32,004 nucleotides of DNA, taken from the IMG/VR virus record IMGVR_UViG_3300009130_000088, positions 1 to 32,004 of that record, one strand, 5' to 3'. The notes beneath the pieces are model-generated. The model ran no database searches. It saw nothing but the letters and a program-made list of their open reading frames with translations, and was not told the DNA's origin. Positions within the stretch are counted from its first letter, which is position 1. Each line of letters begins with the position of its first letter. Of this stretch, positions 16,893 through 24,188 are shown piece by piece. The translations under genes were made by a program, and so were the position numbers. Source of the stretch: a virus.

Positions 16893-18281
16893 ATGATCAA
16901 GAATATATTAGACGAGTTATCGTCAACTACTAAGACGAATCAAAAAGTAGAAATCTTAACAAAATATAAAGATAATGAACTTCTTAAGGAAGTTTTATTA
17001 AAAGCTAATTCTAGACGTGTTAAATTCTGGATCAAACAGATTCCTGAATATACGCCATTAGAAGGACAAGTTCCTGCTAGCTTAGAATGGGGATTAAATC
17101 AATTACTTGATCTTACGAATAGAGAAGTAACTGGACATGCTGCAACTGATCATCTTAAAAATATTCTTGAATCAGTTTCTCCAGACGATGCTATAGTTAT
17201 TGAAAGAATTATAGGAAAGGATCTTAAAGTCGGAGCGGCAACTAAACTTATTAATAAAGTATTTCCAAAACTTATTCCAATTACTCCCTATATGGGAGCC
17301 AAGGCATACGATAGAAAGAACTGTGATTATATCTTAGGATTAGAGAATGCAGTGTCTCAAGTTAAAATGGACGGAAGATACTGTAACGCAGTAATCGAAG
17401 GAGGAGAAGTAGAGCTTATTTCGAGACAAGGAGAAATAACTAATATTGGAAGCGCAAAGCTTATATCTGAATTAGAACTTTTAGGAGATTGTGTATTAAA
17501 CGGAGAACTTACAATTGAAGGGATCCATCGATATACTGCTAATGGTATTGTTTCATCTATTATTGATATTGAATCTAAAAGAGAAGCGCGATCTGAGAAA
17601 GAAACCAATAAACATATTGAGGAGTTTGAAAAGGAACACGGAGAATATTTCTCTATGGTAGACCGTGTTAAATACACTGTATGGGACATGGTTACTTTAG
17701 AAGAATACGAGGAATGTAAGTCAAATGTTCCATATAATATCAGATTAATGAAATTGGAAGAAATGTTATTACAAGGACTTACTTCAATTTCAATAGTAGA
17801 ATCTGAACCAGTATATTCATATAAAGAAGTAATGGCTCATTTCAGAGAAGTAGTAGAACGAGGTGATGAAGGAACTATTCTTAAATCTTTAACTGAAGGA
17901 TGGAAGAATGGAAAGCCTAAATGGCAAATGAAAGTAAAGAAGGAAGACTACTATGATTTAAAGATAGTTGGATTCAATTATGGAACAAAGGGAACAAAGA
18001 ATGAGCATGTAATATCTTCTCTTGATGTAGAAACAGAAGACGGTCTTCTTAAAACTAGTCCAGGTGGAATTACTGAAGCTGATATGAAATATATCACTGA
18101 AAATCAAGAAGCTTTAATGGGAAGGATTGTCGAGGTAAAATGCTCTGGATTGTCTAAAGATAAAGACGGAAACAACGCCCTCCTTCACCCTGTGTTCATT
18201 AAAATTAGAGATGATAAAACTATTGCAAATACATTAGAAGAGTGTAAAGAAATAGATAAAATGATTTCTGAATTAAACTAA
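16893..18281 (+). CDS. ATP-dependent DNA ligase (T4 gp30-like)
   Basis: A 462-residue enzyme. The nucleotidyltransferase motif I KMDGR lies at residues 158-162 with the adenylated Lys158, almost exactly where T4 ligase has Lys159. Motif III-type LNGELTIEG, motif IV-type DEGTILK and motif V-type WQMKVKK with YYDLKIVGF follow, then an OB-fold domain. The helical N-terminal ~130 residues correspond to the T4-type DNA-binding domain (SLEWGLNQLLDLTNRE, IGKDLKVGAATKLINKVFP). It seals nicks in duplex DNA during replication and repair. Length is typical (T4: 487). No late-type motif lies upstream, only AT-rich DNA. Confidence 0.95.
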   Translation: MIKNILDELSSTTKTNQKVEILTKYKDNELLKEVLLKANSRRVKFWIKQIPEYTPLEGQVPASLEWGLNQLLDLTNREVTGHAATDHLKNILESVSPDDAIVIERIIGKDLKVGAATKLINKVFPKLIPITPYMGAKAYDRKNCDYILGLENAVSQVKMDGRYCNAVIEGGEVELISRQGEITNIGSAKLISELELLGDCVLNGELTIEGIHRYTANGIVSSIIDIESKREARSEKETNKHIEEFEKEHGEYFSMVDRVKYTVWDMVTLEEYEECKSNVPYNIRLMKLEEMLLQGLTSISIVESEPVYSYKEVMAHFREVVERGDEGTILKSLTEGWKNGKPKWQMKVKKEDYYDLKIVGFNYGTKGTKNEHVISSLDVETEDGLLKTSPGGITEADMKYITENQEALMGRIVEVKCSGLSKDKDGNNALLHPVFIKIRDDKTIANTLEECKEIDKMISELN

Positions 18282-18290
18282 TTAACAATT

Positions 18291-18309
18291 AGTAAGTATA
18301 ATAAGTACG
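18291..18309 (+). promoter_or_regulatory. Candidate GTATAATA-type promoter
   Basis: AGTAAGTATAATAAGTACG lies 24 bases before the DUF4494 start. A GTATAATA-like core recurs upstream of several genes that lack the late-type motif. Confidence 0.35.
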
Positions 18310-18332
18310 AATTTTAAACCAAATAATAGATT

Positions 18333-18752
18333 ATGGATCTTTTTGAATGCAAAATCAAGTACATGGCTCAAGACGAGAATGGTGCTATCTCAAACAAAAA
18401 CGAAGTTTACTTAGTAGACGCAATGTCATTTACAGAAGCTGAAGCTAGACTTCAAGGTGAATTGGAATCTGAAATTCCAGAATACACTGTTTTAGCTATG
18501 AAAAGAAGTAACGTAAATGATTTCGTTATTGATCAGGCTAAAGAAATTTTCTTTAAGTGTAGAATCGCTTATGTATCAGTTAACCCTGATAACGGAAAAG
18601 AAAAGAAAGTAAAGGAGAACTTATTAGTTCAAGCTAATGATTTCGATGACGCAGCTGATAAAGTAGCAACTAGAATGGAAGGATCTATCGCAGATTTCGA
18701 AATTGATAGTATCGCTAAAACTCCAATCGTTGATATTGTTCAAAGAGCGTAA
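18333..18752 (+). CDS. DUF4494-family protein
   Basis: A 139-residue protein matching DUF4494 as I know it, a family found mainly in Bacteroidota and their phages. The first half has FECKIKYMAQ, YLVDAMSFTEAEARLQGEL and the EYTVLAMKRSNV strand. The second half repeats the pattern with FFKCRIAYVSV, ENLLVQANDFDDAADKV and DFEIDSIAKTPIVDIV. The two halves look like an internal duplication (C[KR]I.Y, a '[VL]xA.[SD]F..A' helix, then a strand). Function unknown. It overlaps the next gene at TAATG. Confidence 0.85.
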   Translation: MDLFECKIKYMAQDENGAISNKNEVYLVDAMSFTEAEARLQGELESEIPEYTVLAMKRSNVNDFVIDQAKEIFFKCRIAYVSVNPDNGKEKKVKENLLVQANDFDDAADKVATRMEGSIADFEIDSIAKTPIVDIVQRA

Positions 18753-19183
18753 TGAATACAACTCTTAGAATACCTCAAGACAAAAGCCCTGAATTTAAAA
18801 TGGAGCTATTTACAGTGTTTTCTCAAGCATTTGAAGAAATAGCGTTCAATAATGAAAAGGCGCCTAACTCTATTCTTTTTACAGGCAAGTTAGGAAAAGA
18901 GATATTCGACTTAATAAATGAATTAAAGTGGGATTTAAATGGAATGAATCCCACTTTTAAACCTTCTAACGTTAGTAGAATAACAATAGGATATAAAGAA
19001 GCTCTTAATAAGATTGAGCATGATTCTATCATTAGAGATTCTATGGATGGTAAAATGATAGAAGGTATTCCAACTGCAGAGGCAATGAAGGGTTTAATGT
19101 CTTCATATATAAGCCCTAATTTCAAGAAAGAAAAGACAATCCGTCCAGAAAAAATCATCTATTTAGTACGTCCCGCTTCATAA
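18752..19183 (+). CDS. Hypothetical protein
   Basis: A 143-residue soluble protein coupled to DUF4494 by a TAATG overlap, so it is probably part of the same unit. It mixes strands and helices (ELFTVFSQAFEEIAFN, ILFTGKLGKEIFDLINELKW) and has a basic C-terminus. No cysteines or membrane segments. No family recognised. Confidence 0.65.
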   Translation: MNTTLRIPQDKSPEFKMELFTVFSQAFEEIAFNNEKAPNSILFTGKLGKEIFDLINELKWDLNGMNPTFKPSNVSRITIGYKEALNKIEHDSIIRDSMDGKMIEGIPTAEAMKGLMSSYISPNFKKEKTIRPEKIIYLVRPAS

Positions 19184-19198
19184 TTACTACACTTTTTC

Positions 19199-19217
19199 TT
19201 AATAAATAATAAAAAAG
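19199..19217 (+). promoter_or_regulatory. Late-promoter-like motif
   Basis: TTAATAAATAATAAAAAAG lies 8 bases before the ATG at 19226. Confidence 0.6.
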
Positions 19218-19225
19218 TTAGAATT

Positions 19226-20404
19226 ATGCAAGTACTTGGCTTTAATGAATTCAACAAATCTAACGATAGGCTATTAGAAATGGCTAGTGAACTTACTAAG
19301 TTAGGAGTTCCAAAAGATTTAATGAAGTTTATTCATAAATTATCAGGAGAATATCAAGGATTAAGAGATTACGGAGGTGATGTAAATCCTAGAACTGGTA
19401 AAAAAGATATTAAATTCCACACAAGAAAAGAACCAACTAGAGCGAAACTAGGACCATGGCCAGCAAGAGAAGACGTTCCAATGGCACATGATGTTGCGGT
19501 TCAAGGAGTTAAAAAAGGTAAAAATCAAATATACCATTACTTAACTAAGATTGTAGATAGCAAGAGAGATACTCCTGTTAGATTAGTATTAGTTAATCCA
19601 CATTTAGACCAAACTCACTACATTACTCTTAAAACTGGTAAAATGAGCCAGCAAGAATTAGAGGACATGGGATTACCTAGAGGAGAAGAAGGTAGACGAA
19701 TGGCAAGAGAAAGAGGTATTTCTCAGAAGTTAGGTTTATATGTTAGAACTGTTACTATCGATAATGACTCAGGATTACCTGTAGCAGGATGGGAAGGTAC
19801 TATCGGTCAAATGGCTGAAGATTTAAGCGATGAGTCTGTTTTATATATCATGGAAACAGAAGATAGAGTAAGATCTAAGAGAAAAACTAGAAAGACTCAA
19901 AAAGAAGTTACTCAAGATCAATTCATCAATTATTTCGTAGAGAACTATACTAAAATTTTAGATACTCAAGGAGCTGCTAATGCTGAGAAGATGAATCAGA
20001 AATTAATTCAAAAATTATCTGGATTATCCGCTGAAGATATTACTAACGTTCTTAGACCAAGTTACCGTGAAGGTGAAGTTGAAGTAACTAGAACGTCAGG
20101 AGCCTCTGCTGAAAAATTTAGAGAGATAATCGACCTTAAGAAAGCTATGGAAGATTCTTTAGTTAGTGAAGGTAATATCCAATCTAAATTATGGAGATTC
20201 TTAGAATTAGCATTTAAAGAAGGAGAATATGAAGCTGATGATAAAGATAGAAATAAAGCATCGTTAACTGACATGGTTGCAAAACACACAATGCCAATCG
20301 TTGCTTCTATGTTTCTACAGTTCGTAGCATTAGGAAAGGTTTACAAGAAATTCTTTACTGATGATCCATTCAAAGAATTAGGATTAGAAGATTTATTAAT
20401 CTAA
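19226..20404 (+). CDS. Hypothetical protein with capsid-targeting-like N-terminus
   Basis: A 392-residue protein. Residues 6-18 (FNEFNKSNDRLLE) fit the shared leader motif, with a possible cut after Leu-Leu-Glu18. The body has a compact alpha/beta first half (RDTPVRLVLVNPHLDQTHYI, LGLYVRTVTIDNDSG, SVLYIMETEDRV), a basic linker (RSKRKTRKTQKE) and a helical second half ending in a hydrophobic patch (IVASMFLQFVALGKVYKKFF). The His/Tyr-rich first part (about 80-130) has no recognisable enzyme motif. It has its own promoter motif and terminator. Confidence 0.65.
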   Translation: MQVLGFNEFNKSNDRLLEMASELTKLGVPKDLMKFIHKLSGEYQGLRDYGGDVNPRTGKKDIKFHTRKEPTRAKLGPWPAREDVPMAHDVAVQGVKKGKNQIYHYLTKIVDSKRDTPVRLVLVNPHLDQTHYITLKTGKMSQQELEDMGLPRGEEGRRMARERGISQKLGLYVRTVTIDNDSGLPVAGWEGTIGQMAEDLSDESVLYIMETEDRVRSKRKTRKTQKEVTQDQFINYFVENYTKILDTQGAANAEKMNQKLIQKLSGLSAEDITNVLRPSYREGEVEVTRTSGASAEKFREIIDLKKAMEDSLVSEGNIQSKLWRFLELAFKEGEYEADDKDRNKASLTDMVAKHTMPIVASMFLQFVALGKVYKKFFTDDPFKELGLEDLLI

Positions 20405-20422
20405 TAAGAATAGAACTTAAAG

Positions 20423-20447
20423 AAAAGCTCCCGTTGGGAGCTTTTTT
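20423..20447. terminator. Bidirectional terminator
   Basis: AAAAGCTCCC and GGGAGCTTTT form a 10-bp stem with a GTT loop between convergent genes, with T-rich tails on both strands. Confidence 0.85.
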
Positions 20448-20459
20448 AGTTTTTAAGGA

Positions 20460-20765
20460 TTAGTACTCAGAAGGTTCTTCCTTCTTTTCTTCTGGCTTCT
20501 TTTTAAGCTTATCAATAACGTCTATAAATTTACCTCCAAATGTATATCCTGCAAATAGCATGACAACATATTGAAGAGCGTCTACGATCATCTTAAAATT
20601 ATCCATTTCTAATCCATCACGATAGCTAGGTTTTAAACCTGCAAACGTAAGTATTCCTAAGGTTAAGTAATAAACTGTAATAGAAACTAACATGTAGACT
20701 CTACTTTGTGAATATTTACCTTTCTCCTTAAGAATGTCCTTTAACATCGTACTGTTAAATTTCAT
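20460..20765 (-). CDS. Two-helix membrane protein, candidate holin
   Basis: A 101-residue protein with two predicted membrane helices: about 25-43 (MLVSITVYYLTLGILTFAG) and about 63-80 (LQYVVMLFAGYTFGGKF). A charged N-terminus precedes them, with a Lys/Glu-rich cytoplasmic tail (KKKPEEKKEEPSEY). Size, two helices and a charged C-terminus fit class II holins and related phage membrane proteins, which would pair with the endolysins in this region. It carries a minus-strand late-type motif. Holin function is inference. Confidence 0.55.
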   Translation of the reverse strand: MKFNSTMLKDILKEKGKYSQSRVYMLVSITVYYLTLGILTFAGLKPSYRDGLEMDNFKMIVDALQYVVMLFAGYTFGGKFIDVIDKLKKKPEEKKEEPSEY

Positions 20766-20774
20766 AGCTCAAGA

Positions 20775-20793
20775 TTTTTTATTATTTATTTTG
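20775..20793 (-). promoter_or_regulatory. Late-promoter-like motif, minus strand
   Basis: The minus strand reads CAAAATAAATAATAAAAAA, ending 9 bases before the start at 20765. It is divergent with the copy at 20793-20812. Confidence 0.6.
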
Positions 20794-20812
20794 GGATAAA
20801 TAATATTATAAA
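20793..20812 (+). promoter_or_regulatory. Late-promoter-like motif, plus strand
   Basis: GGGATAAATAATATTATAAA lies 13 bases before the ATG at 20826, making a divergent pair with the minus-strand motif. Confidence 0.5.
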
Positions 20813-20825
20813 ATCATCAATAGAC

Positions 20826-21083
20826 ATGTTTTGGAAAAGTAAATATTCAATTAGAACAAGATTCATTTATATGTTCTCTTCACACTTTGGAAGATTAGTA
20901 ATTGCATCCTTATTAATATTAATTGGAGGGATCCTAGGGACTGATGGATTGCTTGAGATTGAGTCTCAACAAGATTTCTGGAATGTTATCATGTATATTG
21001 GAATATTAGTTCTTCTTATATACTTTGTATATGGTATGTTTTACGCAATTAAGAACGTTATCTCTGATATTAAAGGAGAATAA
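20826..21083 (+). CDS. Small two-helix membrane protein
   Basis: An 85-residue protein with two membrane helices (about 23-40, LVIASLLILIGGILGTDG; about 53-73, VIMYIGILVLLIYFVYGMF), a basic N-terminus (MFWKSKYSIRTRF) and a charged end. It overlaps the next gene at TAATG, so the two are translationally coupled. It could be a second lysis or membrane-remodelling protein. No family recognised. Confidence 0.65.
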   Translation: MFWKSKYSIRTRFIYMFSSHFGRLVIASLLILIGGILGTDGLLEIESQQDFWNVIMYIGILVLLIYFVYGMFYAIKNVISDIKGE

Positions 21084-21658
21084 TGTACCCAATAAATCAT
21101 ATATCAATGTTTCCTTTTATACTAGTACTTTTAGTTTTATCTAGCATTACCTTATTTTCTAAGAATAGTGGTAAATACACTATTAGAAAAAGAATGAATT
21201 ATTCTGGAATATGGATACTAAAATTCTTCTTAGTTAAACAAAAGCCTTTCCATGCTAGAATTAAACTTGATAAATCATTTGAAGTTAAGACTGAAGGTGT
21301 TCAAAAGATATTTGGAATAGGAAACTTAAATCATCATAAGAATTCAGATCGATATGGTCTTATATATGACGGCGACGGCAAGTTTGGAATATATTCATAT
21401 CAATATAGAAACGGATCAAGATCTCAATGGTACAGGTTAGGAACTGTTAGAACTGATGAGACTTTCTATATTAGATTTGATAATTATATTGTAAGTAGAT
21501 ACAAAATAGGAAGATATTTATATCCTTATTTTGAACAAGATGGAGACGATGAATTAGGTGCTCCACATAATATGACTATGTCAATATACTTCAACGAAGA
21601 CTTTGAAGAACTGAAGCAGAATTTACATCTGCAACAGTTCAATCTATTAAATCTTTAA
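21083..21658 (+). CDS. Membrane-anchored beta-rich protein
   Basis: A 191-residue protein with an N-terminal membrane helix (about 8-26, SMFPFILVLLVLSSITLFS) and a soluble domain of strands (GIGNLNHHKNSDRYGLIYDG, SQWYRLGTVRTDETFYIRF) that looks like a compact beta-sandwich with conserved-looking aromatic and Gly residues. It is coupled to the preceding membrane gene. Its stop overlaps the convergent sigma-factor gene by 4 bases with no terminator between. Function unknown. Confidence 0.65.
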   Translation: MYPINHISMFPFILVLLVLSSITLFSKNSGKYTIRKRMNYSGIWILKFFLVKQKPFHARIKLDKSFEVKTEGVQKIFGIGNLNHHKNSDRYGLIYDGDGKFGIYSYQYRNGSRSQWYRLGTVRTDETFYIRFDNYIVSRYKIGRYLYPYFEQDGDDELGAPHNMTMSIYFNEDFEELKQNLHLQQFNLLNL

Positions 21659-22557
21659 TCGAAAGTAATTTCTTTAATATGGGGGCTCTTTTTTGTAATC
21701 TGCCATTTTAATCTTCTAAGAGCCTTTCTAGTCCATAGTCTAGCAGCTTCTCTAGTAACTTCATATTTGATACCTATTTCTTCTAAAGTCATAGGTCGAT
21801 TTCCGTCTAATCCAAATCTTACGATTATGACTTCTCTTTCTCTAATAGGTAAAGTATTCACGACATCTAATATTAACTGTCTAGCCGTCTCATTCATTAG
21901 GGCTTTATCTGGTGACTCAGTTCCGCTATCTAGTATATCTATCAGACCTACTTTCTCTGAATCACCTGAGAATAAGCTAGCAGTCCCTGCGTTAGTTTGT
22001 TCAAGAGTTCCTATAGAAATATTCATTTTTTCTAAGTTCTCTTTATTATGTATAGTATCGTCATTAATATACTCCTCCTTTATTTCATCTAACGAAGGAT
22101 TTCTTTCAAGAACTTGAGATAACTGCTGTTCTATCTTATCTAAATCTCTTAATAGTTTAGACTTATTCATCGGAATTCTAATAGACTTAGATTTGTCAGT
22201 AATAAACTTTAAAATGTTCTTTCTAACATACCATACTGCAAAAGAAATAAACTTAAATCCGTAATCTGTTCTAAAAAGAGAAGCAGCCTCAATTAAGCCA
22301 ATATTAGCTTCATTAATTAAATCCGCTATATAAAGTCCTCCTTTATTATACGTCTTAGCAACACTAATTGCGAATCTTAAGTTAGCTTTAACTAACTGGT
22401 GTTGTGCTTCAACATCTCCTTTTTCGGCCCTCTTAGCTATTTCCAACTCTTCATCAGGAGTTAGCATTTTAATTCTGCTTACTTCTGTTAAATACTTATC
22501 AATACCAACTTCTTTAGAATTGATTAAGTTCTCTCCAGTTAATACTAAATTCTTCAT
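21655..22557 (-). CDS. Phage RNA polymerase sigma factor, sigma70 family
   Basis: A 300-residue sigma factor. Region 1.2 starts near KYLTEVSRIKMLTPDEELEI (21-40). Region 2 spans ~50-130, with LVKANLRFAISVAKTY, DLINEANIGLIEAA, and FKFISFAVWYVRKNILKFI, the core-binding and -10-recognition helices. Region 4 (~236-290) has LPIREREVIIVRFGLDGNRP and a helix-turn-helix TLEEIGIKYEVTREAARLW. It looks like a short version of Bacteroidota primary sigma factors. It would direct host RNA polymerase to phage promoters, plausibly the late-type motif found across this window. That pairing is inference. It is convergent with 21083-21658. Confidence 0.9.
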   Translation of the reverse strand: MKNLVLTGENLINSKEVGIDKYLTEVSRIKMLTPDEELEIAKRAEKGDVEAQHQLVKANLRFAISVAKTYNKGGLYIADLINEANIGLIEAASLFRTDYGFKFISFAVWYVRKNILKFITDKSKSIRIPMNKSKLLRDLDKIEQQLSQVLERNPSLDEIKEEYINDDTIHNKENLEKMNISIGTLEQTNAGTASLFSGDSEKVGLIDILDSGTESPDKALMNETARQLILDVVNTLPIREREVIIVRFGLDGNRPMTLEEIGIKYEVTREAARLWTRKALRRLKWQITKKSPHIKEITFD

Positions 22558-22564
22558 AATACTA

Positions 22565-22580
22565 AGTTATATTATATCAA
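22565..22580 (-). promoter_or_regulatory. Candidate GTATAATA-type promoter for the sigma gene
   Basis: The minus strand reads TTGATATAATATAACT, about 7 bases before the sigma start. It closely matches the core at 26308-26321 (TGAGTATAATATAAC). A second AT-rich element (TTGTATATAATAATTTC) lies further upstream. No late-type motif precedes sigma. Confidence 0.35.
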
Positions 22581-22610
22581 TAATACTATATTAAGAAATT
22601 ATTATATACA

Positions 22611-22634
22611 AAAAATGCCACATTAGTGGCATTT
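22611..22634 (-). terminator. Rho-independent terminator, minus strand
   Basis: On the minus strand AAATGCCAC, TAAT loop, GTGGCATTT and a T run form a 9-bp stem that ends the T9SS-type gene. Confidence 0.8.
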
Positions 22635-22654
22635 AACAGTAATATGTTTAAAAC

Positions 22655-23740
22655 TTATCTTATTATTCTAATAGTTCTAGATCCAACTCTTACGAATAAT
22701 ACTCCTTTAGACGTCAAAGTAATAAGCTGAGGTCCTTTAGGAACTGTCGTATTTAATATGGATCTTCCACTTAAATCAAAAACGTTTATTTCTTGAGAGG
22801 TTTTTGAATTAATTAATAATCTATCTCCTATTATTCTAATATCAGCGTCAGCTTCTCCTAAAGATATTACTCTATGATAGTTAACAGTTCCATCAAAGTC
22901 TACTTGTTTTAATCTGGCGTATTTATAATCCGTCATTAAACTATGAACAGAATATTTCTTTTGTTCTAAAGTATTTCCAAATCCTGCTATAACTATTGCA
23001 GATTCCCAGGTTATTCCATCGTTAGAAACCATTACTTCAAAATAATGATTATTTATTTCAGCTGCAGTTGACCAATAATACTTTATATATTCACCTTCTC
23101 TAATTGCATCAAAGTAAAGAAGCTCAACTGGAAGAGGTGCTGGAGTATAACAATTAGTTCCATAGTTACTGCTAGTGAAGTAAGGATCCATATTAGCATC
23201 AGTTACTCCATTTAGAGACGCACTTTCTGTTAAATCATTAATCCAAGATCCATTTTTACAAAATTCTCCCGTACTTACCAGAGCCATATTATTATCGAAT
23301 GATCCATTAAGTACAATAGACCCATCATTAGTTAAGCTAGATATCGAGTTAGCACCTGTTCCGTGAAATATTGCAGATCCGTTATATCCCCATATTCCTC
23401 CACTCTGTACTTCTAATATCATTCCTGTTGGAACAGTTCCTGTTTGATAAGCGACTCCTCCACTTCTAACTACCACTTTAGCAGGATTATCTGTCGACAG
23501 GGCAACTATATAATTGCCATATGCTAAATACGCAGGGTTAGTTAAGGGATACCATATTGGATTTGCCCAATTATGTGAAATAGTCACAGTATCGGTACTA
23601 GTTGGAGTACAGCTACAATCAGCTCCTCCATCAGTAGTTGACCATGTTCTAACAGTACTTCTAGAGTAAAGATGCTGTTGAGCATGTGATACACTAAAAA
23701 GAAAAGTAGCTAGTATCGCTATTAAAATATTCTTCATCAT
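22655..23740 (-). CDS. Secreted protein with type IX secretion C-terminal sorting domain
   Basis: A 361-residue protein. Residues 1-20 (MMKNILIAILATFLFSVSHA) are a clear signal peptide. Residues ~25-195 are Ser/Thr/Gly-rich beta strands of beta-helix style (DGSIVLNGSF). From residue 202 comes PLPVELLYFDA, WSTAAEINNHYFEV, WESAIVIAGFGNT and YARLKQVDFDG, the module that precedes T9SS type A sorting domains in Bacteroidota. The last ~60 residues (RLLINSKTSQEINVFDLSG, GVLFVRVGSRTIRIIR) are such a sorting domain. The product should cross the host outer membrane by T9SS and be displayed or released. A late-type motif drives it. It may be a lysogenic-style 'moron', a superinfection factor or a surface modifier. 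Confidence 0.85.
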   Translation of the reverse strand: MMKNILIAILATFLFSVSHAQQHLYSRSTVRTWSTTDGGADCSCTPTSTDTVTISHNWANPIWYPLTNPAYLAYGNYIVALSTDNPAKVVVRSGGVAYQTGTVPTGMILEVQSGGIWGYNGSAIFHGTGANSISSLTNDGSIVLNGSFDNNMALVSTGEFCKNGSWINDLTESASLNGVTDANMDPYFTSSNYGTNCYTPAPLPVELLYFDAIREGEYIKYYWSTAAEINNHYFEVMVSNDGITWESAIVIAGFGNTLEQKKYSVHSLMTDYKYARLKQVDFDGTVNYHRVISLGEADADIRIIGDRLLINSKTSQEINVFDLSGRSILNTTVPKGPQLITLTSKGVLFVRVGSRTIRIIR

Positions 23741-23750
23741 TAAGATTTTT

Positions 23751-23770
23751 TCTATATACTTTATTTATCT
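23751..23770 (-). promoter_or_regulatory. Late-promoter-like motif, minus strand
   Basis: The minus strand reads AGATAAATAAAGTATATAGA, ending 10 bases before the start at 23740. Confidence 0.5.
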
Positions 23771-23808
23771 AAATTTTACTCATTGTGCAAAAACGGTTTT
23801 TATTTTTC

Positions 23809-23820
23809 TAGTATATAATA
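23809..23820 (+). promoter_or_regulatory. Candidate GTATAATA-type promoter
   Basis: TAGTATATAATA lies immediately upstream of the four-helix membrane protein gene, which lacks a late-type motif. Confidence 0.3.
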
Positions 23821-23823
23821 TTG

Positions 23824-24165
23824 ATGTACTACATTTTAGGATTTTTAATATACTCAGCTGCTCAGTTTTTAGTATGGATCCAGAGCTACGGTCCTCTAAA
23901 AATAGAGTTCATTAAAAATAATCCTTGGATTCCTTATGCAATATCGATCCCTATAACACACTTATTTATAGTTGCAACTAGATTAATTGTAAGTAATTCA
24001 GACGGACTAACCTGGGAATCAAGGTTCATTCAGTTTGCCGCAGGAATCATTACATTTGCTATAATGTCGGGTTATTACAATAGCGAGTCTATTAATTTAA
24101 AAACAGGAATTAGCATATTATTAGTTGGGATAGTTGTAGCAATACAAATATTTTGGAAAAACTAA
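23824..24165 (+). CDS. Four-helix membrane protein
   Basis: A 113-residue protein starting at ATG 23824 (a TTG one codon earlier is less likely). Four hydrophobic segments: YILGFLIYSAAQFLVWI, WIPYAISIPITHLFIVATRLI, FIQFAAGIITFAIMSGYY and ISILLVGIVVAIQIFW, with short polar loops. A small integral membrane protein without known catalytic motifs. It stands just upstream of the SleB hydrolase, which has its own promoter. It might assist lysis or superinfection exclusion; no family recognised. Confidence 0.65.
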   Translation: MYYILGFLIYSAAQFLVWIQSYGPLKIEFIKNNPWIPYAISIPITHLFIVATRLIVSNSDGLTWESRFIQFAAGIITFAIMSGYYNSESINLKTGISILLVGIVVAIQIFWKN

Positions 24166-24179
24166 TAAATAATTAAAAG
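24162..24179 (+). promoter_or_regulatory. Late-promoter-like motif
   Basis: CTAATAAATAATTAAAAG lies 9 bases before the ATG at 24189 and overlaps the previous stop. Confidence 0.55.
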
Positions 24180-24188
24180 TGTTTCACA

